Shown: positions 48,011 through 59,800, numbered from the stretch's first letter. The stretch is DNA of 64,000 nt from Stictocephala bisonia (GCA_035578905.1 JAQJVL010001180.1:62001-126000), one strand, 5' to 3'. The notes: generated by a model not told the origin, from the letters alone. Numbers and translations are program-made.

Positions 48011-48414
48011 ACCAATTGTTTGAATTTTATTTAATTTTTTTTAGTTTAATTTTTTATTTTTTTCTACCACCAAGGAGTTTAAATCTAAAATTCACAACAA
48101 AATATTTTTAATGTTAAAAAATATAATACCCAATTTCAACATAAAATGTTTACAAATAGGTCCAATAGTAAAAATGTTACTAAACTTCACACAGTACTGC
48201 TTAACAAAATTACAGTAGATAGCAATTGTCAGGTTGATTAAATATTCACAGATTAAAAAAAAAAAATCATTTGACAAAGTGAATCACTTAACACTTACTA
48301 TCAGAATTGGATTATTTGTGATTGTCTGATCAGGGTGTTAGGTTTATATGTTCCTATTTGTATAGCAGAAAACAGATTATGAACTATAAAGCCAATTTAT
48401 AGTTCATAGTAGTT
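48011..48414. other. Intron DNA, no feature recognised
   Basis: AT-rich; may be diverged LINE sequence 3' of the RT fragment. Confidence 0.35.
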
Positions 48415-48622
48415 GGGCGAGCCGGTGGCCGAGTGGTCTAAGGCGACAGGACTTTGAGCTTGGGTTAGAGATAGCGCTGGTTCGAATCCGGCCTTGACTG
48501 AAAGATTTTATCAGTAATATTCACCTCGTACTGTACAGGTTCGCCCCCTTACTCTGACTGAATAAGTTCCTCGCACAGATCAATGGTCTATGGGGAATGG
48601 TCAGAGTAAGGTTAAGGAGGAG

Positions 48623-48650
<28 letters not shown>
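48415..48650 (+). mobile_element. tRNA-derived SINE, copy 2, with poly(A) tail
   Basis: GGGCGAGCCGGTGGCCGAGT followed by GGTCTAAGGC (A box) and GGTTCGAATCCGGCC (B box). The body matches 41351-41586 and ends in about 28 A. The head resembles a class II (Leu/Ser-type) tRNA. The long pure A tail suggests a recent insertion. Confidence 0.92.
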
Positions 48651-48653
<3 letters not shown>

Positions 48654-48920
48654 ATTCTTCCAAAGAATTCACAGTACCATCAGGTAACTTGACATAGGAT
48701 CATTTTTGGATCCTTAGCTTTTTTTAATCTTTATAAATTAAATTCTGAAAAGTGTAAATTTTAGCAGATTATTATTATATATGGATGAAATGAAATTATT
48801 TAAAACAATAGATAGCATTGATGATTGTCTTTAAGTACAAGGCATTAAATCTTTAATGCACCTTCCATTATACCAGATATCTAATCCCAGCTAGAAAATT
48901 AAAGACGGAGGTCAAGCAAT

Positions 48921-50447
48921 CTACTATCCGTAACAAAAGTCTGGAGACTCGAGTTTGGATGCTTGCAAAAATTGAACTAACAAAGGTATGGTAATGGAAC
49001 CTGTACCAATTTTTTATTGTTTTATTGTGCGTTGATAGGTGTCAACAAATAATTTTTATATTATTTTTTCATATTTATACTTCGTACCGAATGAAAAAAG
49101 TACACGATTTTTCACTAATTCCAAACAAATCTTAACTTTTGAAAATCGCTGACTAAATACCCGTTCATATATCTTGATGAAAATGTAATACGTTATTGGT
49201 TATGGTATTGAAAATGCTATATTAAAGAAAATTTTTCTTTCATTAGAAAAAAGTTCTTGTAGATTCAATAAAACAACTTTTTCTTAGCAATGGCTGATCG
49301 GACGAGGTTGAACTTGACATTGTTGTAATAAGCTAATTTCACATATTTAACTACATACTTTGTTAACCTTTTACAGCCCATAGTGTATTTTGTAGCGATT
49401 TTTATTTGATAGCGAAGCGATGTGCACTGAGCCGTGAGTAACGTGTCCGGCGGGAATGCGGTGTTGCCAAGTCGTTGCCAGTCCAGCCGTCATTCAGGTT
49501 CGTATAAGAAAAGATAATGTAATATTTTTGGTTTTCAATATTTTTATACCATTTCCCATCACTTTTTTCATGAGGGCCGTGGACCTCCAATGGCAAGTTT
49601 AAAAATCGTTACACTCCTGTAATAAAAGGATTTGTCATAATATCTATGACAAAAATGTTCTCTGCGAGGCATGGCTGTTCTCTGGGAGATGCTTACTTGA
49701 CAACAACTTACGCAGAATATAGAAAATAAGTGTCAGCGTGCTTTTAAGTAGAGGTACAAGTTATGAGTCATACGTTATTCATAGACAACAGTCATATTTA
49801 CCAGATTTTTTACAGGGGTGGCCTTACCAGTAAGTCACGAGTTTTGTCTGAAGAGGGTTGTTCACCTGGCAACAGCGCATTCCTGACACATAACTCAGGA
49901 CCGAGCGCCTCACTGGGAACGGCGTTCTCGCTTCAGTGAACATTGCTTCGCAATCAAATAAAAATCGCTACAAAATACATGATGGACTGTAAAAGGTTAA
50001 TAAAGTATGTAGTTAAATATGTGAAATTAGCTTATTACAACAATGTCAAGTTCAACCTCGTCCAATCAGCCATTGCTAAGAAAAAGTTGTTTTATTGAAG
50101 AACTACAAGAACTTTTTTCTAATTAAAGAAAAATGTTGAAACTTTAATATAGCATTTTCAAAACCATAACCAATCACGTATTAAACTTTCATCAGATACA
50201 TGAACGGGTATTTAGTCAGCGATTTTCAAAAGTCAAGATTTGTTTGGAATTAGTGAAAAATCGTGTACTTTTTTCGTTCGGTACAAGTATAAATATGAAA
50301 AAATAATACAAAAATTATTTGTTGACACCTATCAACGCACTATAAAACAATGAAAATATTGGTACATGTTCCATTAGCATAGCTTTGTTAGTTTAATTTT
50401 TGTAAGCATCCAAACTCGAGTCTCCAAACTTTTGTTACGGATAGTAG
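48921..50447. mobile_element. Palindromic element with a MITE at its exact centre
   Basis: CTACTATCCGTAACAAAAGT at the left end is the reverse complement of the right end. The arms 48921-49362 and 50001-50447 match along their full length by eye with few differences. They meet at a TTAA where a 630-bp element (49367-49996) sits. Without that insert the sequence would be an almost perfect 0.9-kb palindrome. No coding signal. Confidence 0.88.
49367..49996. mobile_element. TTAA-flanked MITE, CCTTTTACAG ends
   Basis: Flanked by TTAA at 49363-49366 and 49997-50000. The ends CCTTTTACAGCCCATAGTG and CCTTTTACAGTCCATCATG (right, reverse complement) continue as inverted repeats for about 65 bp. The middle is richer in GC. 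The ends resemble CCCTTTTA-type piggyBac termini elsewhere in the window. Confidence 0.82.
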
Positions 50448-50863
50448 TAGAAGCCATTAGAAACCAGCTTGTTCCAACAGATTCATACGCCCCTATCAGC
50501 CATCTCGGAAATTAGACTTGACTTGTTAGTTTCATGACATCACTCCCCTCTCACTGGAATGTGCGTGGGAACTAGAGTCCAAACACTGCCAACCCTATCC
50601 CACTGTATATTTAATGAGTTTTATTTCAGTCGACATGAGATTTGCTATCACTGTGACAGTTTTTAATCAAAATATTGTAGAACCAAATATGTTTATTTAA
50701 CACATATTTTGTTACAAAATTTGTAGTTAAATTAATTTATGTATTATGACAATAAGTTATTATTACAAATAATAGAAAAAATATAATTAATTCCTGGACT
50801 GGTTATGTGTATGTACTAAAACTTTAATAGTACATACATTGGACAGACAGACAGACAGAACAT
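50448..50863. other. Intron DNA with a short (CAGA)n run
   Basis: No gene seen; GACAGACAGACAGACAGA at 50841-50858. Confidence 0.45.
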
Positions 50864-50867
50864 TTAA

Positions 50868-51300
50868 CCTGTTGGAAGAGTATCCACGTCATATGACGTG
50901 CCAAATGCCATGCCTTATTGAGTATTTGTTTGCCACTGTATAGTACTCAGGGAGTAAGAAAAAGTATTATTGTTTATTTTTTGTTATAATTCGTTTTACT
51001 TTACAACTAGATGAACCTATAATTGATTTTAAAATGTAAAATATCCCATTAACATGAAATTATTATTTTCATTTTGATTCATGATAATTCTGAAAACACG
51101 GATACACACAAAAAGGAAATTTACAAACAGAACTTTCATATGAAGTATCCTTACGCTTAGGCTTTTCTTTACAAGTATGCATATACACACATAACATTAT
51201 CTTTACAGTATTCTTAGGTAGCGGCCGAGGAAAGTTGCATCCAGTGAGCCGTAGGGCGTTATTATCACCAGTCATCGGGCGGGCCGGAGTGGGCGACAAG
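50868..51300 (-). mobile_element. piggyBac remnant
   Basis: TTAA at 50864-50867 precedes CCTGTTGGAAGAG and a palindrome ACGTCATATGACGT (50886-50899), a terminus-like arrangement. The transposase C-terminus follows on the minus strand. The other end was not found, so this looks 5'-truncated. Confidence 0.65.
51069..51270 (-). pseudogene. piggyBac transposase C-terminal fragment
   Basis: Minus-strand frame reads RLTGCNFPRPLP, then KPKRKDTSYESSVC, then CVYPCFQNYHESK and a stop. RL----FP--IP followed by a Cys/His cluster ending PCF--YH is the C-terminus of many piggyBac transposases. No upstream catalytic part remains. Confidence 0.72.
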
Positions 51301-51429
51301 TGTTATTGGCTGCATATGCATGTGACTCTATAAGTTGCCTCATAAGGTTCATTTGGATATTCATTATATAAAATGAATTTTACTACTCACATTAAATCTA
51401 TATACGCTTGCATGTTACTACTTTAGCTA

Positions 51430-51605
51430 GGATTTAAAAGCTAAAGAGGTAAGGTGCCTCTCAGCTGGTCTAGGTTTGATTCCTGATATGACCATTAATA
51501 GTTTTTGCACCGCCGTTCCATGGTTCAGAAGTCAAGTTAAGCCGTTAGTTTCCAGATTCAGTGTTAGAGAGGGCTTCTTTGCCTGGTAAAGTAAGACGAT
51601 ATTTA
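51430..51605 (+). mobile_element. SINE fragment
   Basis: A B-box-like GGTTTGATTCC and the following body (ttcagaagtcaagttaagcc) resemble the tail parts of local tRNA-derived SINEs. The A box is poor. Confidence 0.45.
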
Positions 51606-51783
51606 ACTTTAATTATTTTTAGCTCTCAATTTTTTTCTTTAATTGGTTTGGATATCGGAAGGTTTGGTAATCAGAAGTTTGGACATAAGAGGATTTACTG
51701 AATGATAAAAACAAATTTAATATCAGACAACAGTTAATAGTGGTAAAGAAACAAAATACATTCAAATTAGTTATGGCACTAAC

Positions 51784-51972
51784 CTGGCGGATAAGACGTA
51801 CTAAAGTGACATCTTGTAGTGGAGGAATATACTGGCGATTATCTTCACCCTTAAGTCCGTCACAGATTGTAGTCACATGTCGACACAGAGTTAGAGGGGA
51901 AAAGTCCACTTCCAGGCAATGATAGAGTTCCTGCAGGGGTGGGGATGCAAGTCCAACCACATTGAGTCTTAC
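51784..51972 (-). CDS. eIF3a: eIF3a exon (PCI domain, first part)
   Basis: The exon has 63 codons, begins VRLNVVGLASPPLQELYHCL and ends TLVRLIRQ. The acceptor is ...tttacgtAG at 51973-51974 and the donor is CAG|GTTAGT. The protein matches the helical part of the PCI domain of eIF3a, including the conserved LEV-F-PL-LC block and the QYIPPLQD...RL-RQ block. PCI domains are helical-repeat plus winged-helix modules that hold eIF3 subunits together. It joins in phase 0 to the exon at 46583-46699. Confidence 0.95.
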
Positions 51973-52071
51973 CTACGTAAATATCAAAAACATATTCAAG
52001 TATGCAATATTCCAATAGCCCCCAATTAATACATAACAATCATTGGTTCTCTAAATAAAAATTAATTGAAG

Positions 52072-54199
52072 TAGGGGTGTGCGAGTAGTGATTTTTGAGT
52101 TCGAGCCGAGTCGTTGGAATTTTTTTCGAGTATCGAGTATTTTTTAGCGAGTATTTACAGAAAGATTTCTTGTTCACCCAAGATAACTGTAAAAGGCAGA
52201 CACCATCCCAAACCTATGTTAAGTTTTGCCAGATTCGTAAATATATACATCTAAACTAAACACAATAATTTTGATTTGTTGTTTGTAATTGTAACATTTG
52301 ATAAATGAAACTTTTCACTTCCTGCCTTCCTACATTTTTATGTGACGTTGTTTTGTTTAACCTATTTCCTTCATGACTAATGTGATATGAGATGTGATAT
52401 GAGAAAGTATATTATTAATTTAAACAACATGGATTATGAAGATTTCATCTGTTCACTCATATCACAGATCAGTATTTCTATGCAAGCCAATTATACTGTT
52501 TCACAGCTGGCCGATATGTTTATCTGGTGGTTCCGTTAAATTGTACTGCGAAAACATACAGTAGTGAAGCTTGTCAAACTGATGCTAGAATTCAGCCGTC
52601 ATCGCCAAATGTAGTCAGTTGCTCTCAGAACTGCCTGCTCTCAACAAAAAATTGATTGTGTATATGCCATGAAAAGTGGATCTGTGGAAATTTAATTCAG
52701 TAATAACAAGGTTACAATTAATCGGAAATAAGCTGTGAATTATATAATCAAATTTGAAAATCTGGATAACAAAGTAGTTCAATCATCAAAAATAACTTAT
52801 TATCGATGATTGAACTACTTACTTAATCAGGTTTATTAAAAATAAATTTTAAAGTCGCTTAGGATGAATTAGTTTTTTAAATATGATCGGTAATGAAATG
52901 TGTGCAACTTGAAACTACTTTGATATATGAGGCTATACTGAACAACAGATAAATAATTACTCTATTTCATAAAGAGAAATTTGTGAAAACCTGGCGTTCA
53001 AATGAAAACCATAGACGTAGTCGGCTAATATAATAAGTCTAGCCGATATTGGCGACAAAATGCAGTATTAAGAAATATATCAGCTAAGTGCCAACTAGTG
53101 ATACAATGAAGATTGTGGGTAGCTAAATTATAAACTTATGAGTTCAAAACGAGATGCTTGATAAGGCTTCAATTCAATAAAAATTATTTTCCGAAACTCT
53201 AAATTCGTCGTATTTTGTTCTATTCTTAAAAAGGTCTTCTAACAACATGTTTCTCCTTCACTTGGATTGAATGTGTTGCATTTTACTTTTACATCGACAT
53301 TGACGCAGTAGAAAAATATGAACATGGAACTGTTCAGTAAGTTTATGAATCTAAATTATCGTATTTTACCACCTTTTACACTTCAACTGTGCTTTTGTCT
53401 AACCTAGTCAGGAAACCGGTAAACAATTTTACAGAAAAAAATATAGTACGGTATGCACAAATGTTACACACAGTTTTGGCGATCTAAGATGTTTACGGAA
53501 TAAAAATTAACAGTCGTTCGCCACGAATATCTATTTTTTTATTTGACAGAAAATAAATCAATGTCACACGCTGCTAGAACGCCATTACCATATTTTATAT
53601 GATACAGTATTTTCTTACGTCAAATCATTGGATGATTTCCTGCTCAGACTTCAATCGAATTGTGAGAAATACTGTATACGATAATTTCAGTTCAGAAAAG
53701 GAGCTGAACGGTTCCTTGCACGTACAACACAACCAAGATGGACTTTCGCCTAGAAAAGATGGGAAGTTCGGTTCTTGGGATGTAAAGAGACCTGTTCTTG
53801 GGATCCTTTTGATTGAGCGATATTATTGATATGAAGGAAAATAGGAAAATTTTTCACAGCATACAGACCATTAGATTTGTATAGGTTACAGGTCTTTTTT
53901 TAGCATCTTGATCCGGATCTCTAGTCCCCTTGCTTGAGTAATAAAGACACTAACCAGCACTTGTTTTATCACGTTATTTTAGGTTAGGTTACAAGTGAGT
54001 AATATACTCGGTCAACCAACATGTGTGATCGCTACCTTCCCAGCTAGTTTGAATTGAACTAGTTCAAATCATAATGAACAAACTTGTTCCGTTCACTATG
54101 TTGACTAGTTCATTGGACTGTCGTTGTGTACTACCAATTCTTGGTATGTGTAATTATTGTTTAATTCATAATTACGCATACCAAACTGATAACATATGA
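52072..54199. mobile_element. hAT-like element, copy B, broken on the right
   Basis: TAGGGGTGTGCGAGTAGTGA and the following 2.1 kb match the reverse complement of 41587-43952, including the TCGAGT arrays. It stops at TTAA 54200, where a piggyBac-like MITE inserted. The missing last part (about 0.2 kb) is not found before the LTR retrotransposon and probably lies beyond the right edge. Confidence 0.9.
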
Positions 54200-54203
54200 T
54201 TAA

Positions 54204-55355
54204 CCCTTTTAACCCGGGCGGACAATATATTGTCCGCCGAAAACTATGCGAAGCGTACAGGCGGACCCTATATTGACCGCCGCAGTACTCGTCAAACGTA
54301 CGGGCGGTCAATTTACTGTCCGCCATATTTCATACTATTAAATAATTATGTAGGACACCTTATGTATTTGAAATTGTTTTGATAATGTTTTATAGTATAT
54401 AGTCTGCACTAATAATGAGGCTATTTCAATATTTTTAACGCCTTTTACTTTTTTTATTTGAAATACTGAGGTAAAGTTTTGATCTGATCAGTAGCCTCAG
54501 AAGTTGTCAGCTGTCTGCATTCATCATACGGTGTTGTTGTGTTTATTTACATTGTGTTGTGAAGCAAAAAGTTCTTTTTATTTTATTATATTGTAGTTTT
54601 GTTGTGTTTGTTCTAATAAGGGAACAAAGTATGACAGGAGCAACAGGCAAATATCAAGAACTATCTGTTCTCTTTGCCTAGAGGGCTGCCATCCAATGTG
54701 TATGCCCAAACATGTTTGCAATTAGGCCATTTCAAATTTTAGCTTCGGACTTAGGTTTTTGTAAATATATAAACTTAGTGATAAATGTAAATAGTGTGAA
54801 TGAATTTCTTATACAGTGGGAGTGGAACTATGTGAAAGAGATATTACATTTGAACTTATGTGAAGCCACTGGTAAGTGATTTTTTAATTTTGTTCTTTTT
54901 TTCTAAAAACCCGGACATGACATTATTATTTGAATTTGCAATAGTACAATTATTCCTTGGCCTAGGGTTATGAAATTTATATATGTTGTAGCTAATAAAA
55001 TATTGTACTGAAAAATGTCAGTTCCCACATTAATATTCTTTTTATTTATCATAGTAATTCACATCGAAATATGTTTTTTTAGTTTTTTTTACTATAAAAA
55101 CCTAATAAAACAAATTACAAAAATTATTTTCTGATTTAAATATAGTTAAAAGTACATTAATAAGTTAGAAAATTTTATTGTGCAAATTTTGGTACCAAAA
55201 ACATTGTAATAGCTTGAGTATAAACAAAAAAATGGCATTTTATATACAAACACATAATAACCAAGAATTTAGCCTGCGGCGGTTTTGGAAGACCAGTAAA
55301 AAATTAGTACGGAAGTTTTAAGTGACAATTAATTTTTTCTCCCGGGTTAAAAGGG
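54204..55355. mobile_element. piggyBac-like MITE, CCCTTTTAACCCGGG ends
   Basis: 15-bp perfect terminal repeats CCCTTTTAACCCGGG, flanked by TTAA at 54200-54203 and 55356-55359. The left subterminal region has a perfect 22-bp palindrome (54216-54237; half-site GGCGGACAATA) and two looser copies of the same GGCGG...CCGCC design up to about 54325. 1152 bp, no transposase. Confidence 0.93.
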
Positions 55356-55362
55356 TTAAGGG

Positions 55363-56719
55363 TGTAACAGGTCCACCAAATTGATAGGTAAATTAATTAA
55401 AATAAATAAATAATAAAATTATTGTGTATAAGGAAAAGGATATATTTAATTTGAAGAAATAAGGATGGTCGAAATTATGTTAGAGAATTGTCGTGAGAAA
55501 GACGCCAGATGTTTAGACGTGGAGACAGAAATATGTCCCCTCAAACAAAACCCTTTGTTCGAAACAGGATGGGTGGGCTTTTTCTAAGAATTACAATCGC
55601 AAACATGTGTCGACTGGCCTGGGTGGCACCAGATCACAATAACATTCCTGGTTGCAGTCGAAAACGAAACCGATCCACTAAGAAAACGGAAAATGGTGTT
55701 CATACGGAACTGAAACTGACAACTCCCGCCAAATTACCCCCACTTCGGGACACAAATAGAAAATACGTATAAACTACGTTTAAGTCACAACGAATCATGA
55801 CACGAGTTTTGACAGAAACCAATCAGAACGGAACATATAGTTCCAAAAATGCCCGTAGAAAGCAGCACAATACGGGGAGAACAGTACACTATATGGGTTT
55901 GCTACCTCGTGGCAAAACCGGAAGGACCGATAGTCTTGAACCCAGATAGGAATAATGCCGGAAGAATGAGTAGGGGTAAAAAGAATTGAGTCCCTTGAGG
56001 GAGAGACGCTTCTCACTGAGTCCATCTTAGAAGAGAAGACCAACAACAGGTGTCGGGTGTTCGGCCCCTAGAGACCGCGTGGGCACTTTGTACTAATAAA
56101 GTCACATTTAGTAATGTTTTTAAATAAATAAAACAAATTTTAAATTAAAAATCTTTGAATTGTGCGTTTTTAATCAAATAGTACTTTAAATAAAAGGAAA
56201 ATCGTGCAACAGCAAATAACTTGGACTCAGCTACAAATTTATCCAGATAAGTTTCAATGTATAGTTAAGTTAAGAAATTTATGTTTATATAATTTTTCTA
56301 AATGAAGTAGGTTAAAATTTTTGAATTACTATTGTTAGACTTTGAGTGAAATGAGTAAAGATTTTAAATTTCAATAACATGTAACAATAAATTACTTTAT
56401 ATAAAATCAATTATTTTGTTTCATTATACTACGTCATCTCACCGATTTACCGTATATCGACCCTGAGATAGTAAAAAAGAGAATCATGCTCTAAATTAAA
56501 TTAAATTAAAATAAATCAAAGTTTAGTCACTTTTTCTTTAAATAATAAAAGAAAAATATATCAATGTGATGCAATAACCTCATCAAGGTAGCACACTATA
56601 GATTTTTAATCAAATTAGTTGATCAATTGTTGAAATATAAGAATTCAACTTCAATTAATTCTACTGGATTAATTGAAAATATTAAATAAAGGTAACCACT
56701 ATAAAAGCGAAAGGTTACA
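55363..56719 (+). repeat. 5' LTR, 1357 bp
   Basis: Begins TGTAAC and ends GTTACA, a 6-bp inverted repeat that sets the right limit. A polyadenylation signal AATAAA lies at 56095. It contains a 87-codon open frame (55509-55772) that is also open in the right LTR (63582-63845); no known match, and it may be chance. Confidence 0.88.
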
Positions 56720-56760
56720 GAAAGGCGCCGACAACGTGAGACGACGTAGTATAAGTTGTA
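56720..56760 (+). other. Primer-binding-site region of the LTR retrotransposon
   Basis: GAAAGGCGCCGACAACGTGA follows the LTR directly. Its GGCGCC--AACGTG resembles the tRNA-Lys primer site TGGCGCCCAACGTG of gypsy-type elements, from memory, but with offset and an extra base. Tentative. Confidence 0.5.
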
Positions 56761-57072
56761 GATTTTAATCTATTCAAAAAATATTTAAAATAAAGAATCA
56801 TAATAATTTGTCAACAATTAGCAAAGAATGCTGAATTCATGTAATTTTCATTTAGTTTAATCAATTGATTGAGTTAAGTAATTGAAAAGTGTTATAGGCT
56901 AGGCTATATGATATGAATAATGAATTAAATACATTTTAATACATTTGATTTAAAATAAATTAAATATAAAAAGAAAAAATAATAAGAAAATATTTTTGTT
57001 TAATTTAAATTCAGTATTCATTTGAGTAGTTAGAGTAATATTTTTGAATTTATTAAATTATAATTTATAATA

Positions 57073-58548
57073 ATGGCTGATGTTGATATAGTCCAAAACT
57101 CAGAGTTGGATTCTGAGGATTCAGATACTTCTCTGAGTGTGATCAGGGAAATCAAGTTAAACAAAAATAAAACCGAAAACGATGAAGCTAGGCCAGAATC
57201 AAGTAGAGAATACACATTGTCCAGTATAATGGACATGCTGGTAAAAATAAATACTAAACAAGATAATTTTGAGACTAAACTCAATGAAATGAAAACTAAC
57301 ATGACTAAAATAAATGAAGGAAATAATAATAAATATGATAACTTAGAAACTAAACTAAATAATATAAATGAAAGTATGAATACTAAATTAAATAGTATGA
57401 GTGAGAATTTTGATAATAAATTTGACAAGATTAACACTGATATGGTAGAGATGAATAGGGAAAACAATGTGAAACTAGATGAGCTTAGGAAAGATGTCAA
57501 TGATAGGATAAATCAACTTGAAGATAAACTAGACAGACAGATAAAAGAAGTAAAAGTAGATGTTAATAAAGATAGTGCAACAAAGGAGGATAATGTAGTA
57601 AATGAAATAAATGAAGTAGAGAATAAAGATAGGCAAGAACCTATAAAAATAAGTAATGCTGAAGATAAGCTACTATCAAATAAATCAGATGTGCTGATAG
57701 AAGTAAATAATGACACTAACACTAAACTAGAGGAGATTAATGTTAAGTTAGGTGAGATAAATGCTAAAATGAAAGAGGCAAATGACAGTAACTTAAAGCT
57801 AAAGGAGGAAACTAATGTGAGGTTAGATTTGCTGGTAAACATAACCAATAAAATAAACTCTAAACTTGATGAAATAAATGTAAGGTTAGATGGAAAAAGT
57901 GTTGAGGTAAAAGAAGTAAATAATGATGTAATAGATCTGAACAATGAATCTAATATGAAAATGAATAAACACATAAAAGAAGTTGATGATAGGATAGGGA
58001 GTACTAAAGACAACTTTGTCAATAAAACTAAAAAAGTAAATGTAGACTTTGATGAGTACAGGTTAGAGGGATACTTAAAAGCAAATGCAATACTAACTAA
58101 GACAGGCTATGAACTAAATAACCAAATCAGTAGGCCTAAAATAAATGATGAAATAGAAAACCAGATAGGGTATCTAAACACAGTGTTAGATAATAAAGTG
58201 GAACAAATAAACAAAACCCTAGCACTTGGTAACTTTAATTTTGAAAGTGTAGTAGATGACTTCAAATGTCAAGAAAATAAAAAACTAAAAACAATCAGTA
58301 ATAGGTTAGAAGAATTGAATGAGTTCTTCAAGTTTGAGATGGAGATCATAAATAAATATTGGGGCCTAAACAAACAAAAGGAAGTTGAAAATAATATGAT
58401 GGGGGGTGAAAACTTTGATGTAGACATGGAGGACTTTGTAAACTATGTGATGAGATACTATAATATCTCATGCTTCTCAAACTTTAAATATAAAAAGAAA
58501 CAATTTAAACCAGTGCTCTCGGATAACCACATTTGCTCAGAAAACTAA
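57073..58548 (+). CDS. 491-codon coiled-coil protein of the LTR retrotransposon
   Basis: ATG at 57073 opens MADVDIVQNSELDSEDSD; the stop is at 58546. The acidic Ser-rich head (about 1-50) is followed by about 280 residues of K/E/N/D-rich heptads. Phrases such as NFETKLNEMKTNM, NLETKLNNINES, LEEINVKLGEINAKMKEAN and INSKLDEINVRLD recur, a long coiled coil with internal repeats. The last 170 residues (from about DEYRLEGYLKANAIL) are less repetitive and may fold separately. There is no zinc knuckle, protease, or RT motif. Its position right after LTR and leader is that of gag, so a structural gag-like role is the best inference. Codons are strongly A-ending. Confidence 0.8.
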   Translation: MADVDIVQNSELDSEDSDTSLSVIREIKLNKNKTENDEARPESSREYTLSSIMDMLVKINTKQDNFETKLNEMKTNMTKINEGNNNKYDNLETKLNNINESMNTKLNSMSENFDNKFDKINTDMVEMNRENNVKLDELRKDVNDRINQLEDKLDRQIKEVKVDVNKDSATKEDNVVNEINEVENKDRQEPIKISNAEDKLLSNKSDVLIEVNNDTNTKLEEINVKLGEINAKMKEANDSNLKLKEETNVRLDLLVNITNKINSKLDEINVRLDGKSVEVKEVNNDVIDLNNESNMKMNKHIKEVDDRIGSTKDNFVNKTKKVNVDFDEYRLEGYLKANAILTKTGYELNNQISRPKINDEIENQIGYLNTVLDNKVEQINKTLALGNFNFESVVDDFKCQENKKLKTISNRLEELNEFFKFEMEIINKYWGLNKQKEVENNMMGGENFDVDMEDFVNYVMRYYNISCFSNFKYKKKQFKPVLSDNHICSEN

Positions 58549-59039
58549 ACTATAAACTTAGCTGTTCACTAAAAAATACTTAGAAATAATAATAAATAAA
58601 CAGCAATTGAAACAATATAACTCTAATGATAGGGGGGTTGTAGAAAAATAAATAAAGAAAATGTAGAGATGATATTTAAGTAAAAGAATGTTTAAATAGG
58701 TCATTTAATAATAAACAAATAATAGGCCTAGTTGAAGAATTGTAATATTGACAGTAAGATGAATATGTGATTAAATAGGAGATTTAAATATAACATTGAA
58801 ATAATATGACCTTAATGTTAAACCAAGATGATAAATAAATATCTTTAATGATAAGAATGACTGTTAAAAGAAAAGTACCTACAAATGTCATAATAGTAAA
58901 TATATGGTAGGCCTAATTAAAAATTTGTGAAAAATAATAATAACCAGAGAGTTGTTACTGAGTAAAAAATATAATAAGATTTAAATGAAACTTTGCTAAT
59001 AATATGTGTTAAATGAATATAACACTAATAATAAAATGA

Positions 59040-59800
59040 TTTTTAGGTGAGAATAAGATAGTTTGAGGAGATGTTTTATAGTAGCTCGTTTCATAATCCA
59101 TGAATGTTTATATTGAATATTTTAAAATAATAACCTGATAAATGAGTAAAACTAGATAAAGATGTATGAAGATATGCTAAAATATATTATTGTCATAATC
59201 CCTGTATGTTCATATGAAAAGTGATTCAAATAATAATGCAAGGACTAGGTTCACATAAAATGAAAAAGGTGAGATAGGCCTATCTTGTAAAACTTTGTAT
59301 GATAACTGGTTAATGCTAAACAATGTTCTAATGACTTGTCAATGTGTATGCTAAAAATGATTTAAATAATAATATGATGACTCAAAGAAATGTTAAATCA
59401 TGATGAAGTAAATAAAGTATAATGTAATACTTTGCTTTTGTAACTCTTGTATGTTGATATTGAATATAATCCAAAGACACACATTGTGTATACTCTGTTA
59501 AAATAATGAAAGGAGAATTTCTTTACAATACTGTGCTATTGTAATTTGTTTATACTGATATTGATATGACTCAATGAATATAACAATATGATTTAAGGAG
59601 ATTTTTGAAAAATATTTTGTTATAATGACTTGTTTCTGTTTATATTGAAAGTAATCAGATGAATGTAATTCTGATATTGAATATGATGAGATGATACCTA
59701 TGTTTGACTAAGATGTAAAGGAGATTCTTTATAATACTTTTTTAATGCAACTTGTGTATGTTGATGTTGAAATAAACATCTATATGCTATTATAGATGTT
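59040..59800 (+). repeat. Degenerate tandem repeats of roughly 90-110 bp
   Basis: Variants of CTTGTGTATGTTGATATTGA followed by -ATAT-ATC-AATGA-TATAA-A-TATGA, -AAGGAGATTTTT and ATAATACTTTG recur about every 90-110 bp (e.g. 59095, 59200, 59336, 59440, 59540, 59630, 59750). Confidence 0.65.

Noticed and set aside
48415..48490. A genuine tRNA gene (A box, B box, GGTTCGAATCC)
   Set aside because: The sequence continues into a shared SINE body and poly(A) tail, occurs also at 41351, and the acceptor ends do not pair as a mature tRNA would.
57030..58022. Minus-strand frames of 156 and 169 codons opposite the coiled-coil ORF
   Set aside because: Shadows of the plus-strand ORF; their leucine/serine-rich translations just mirror its A-rich codons.
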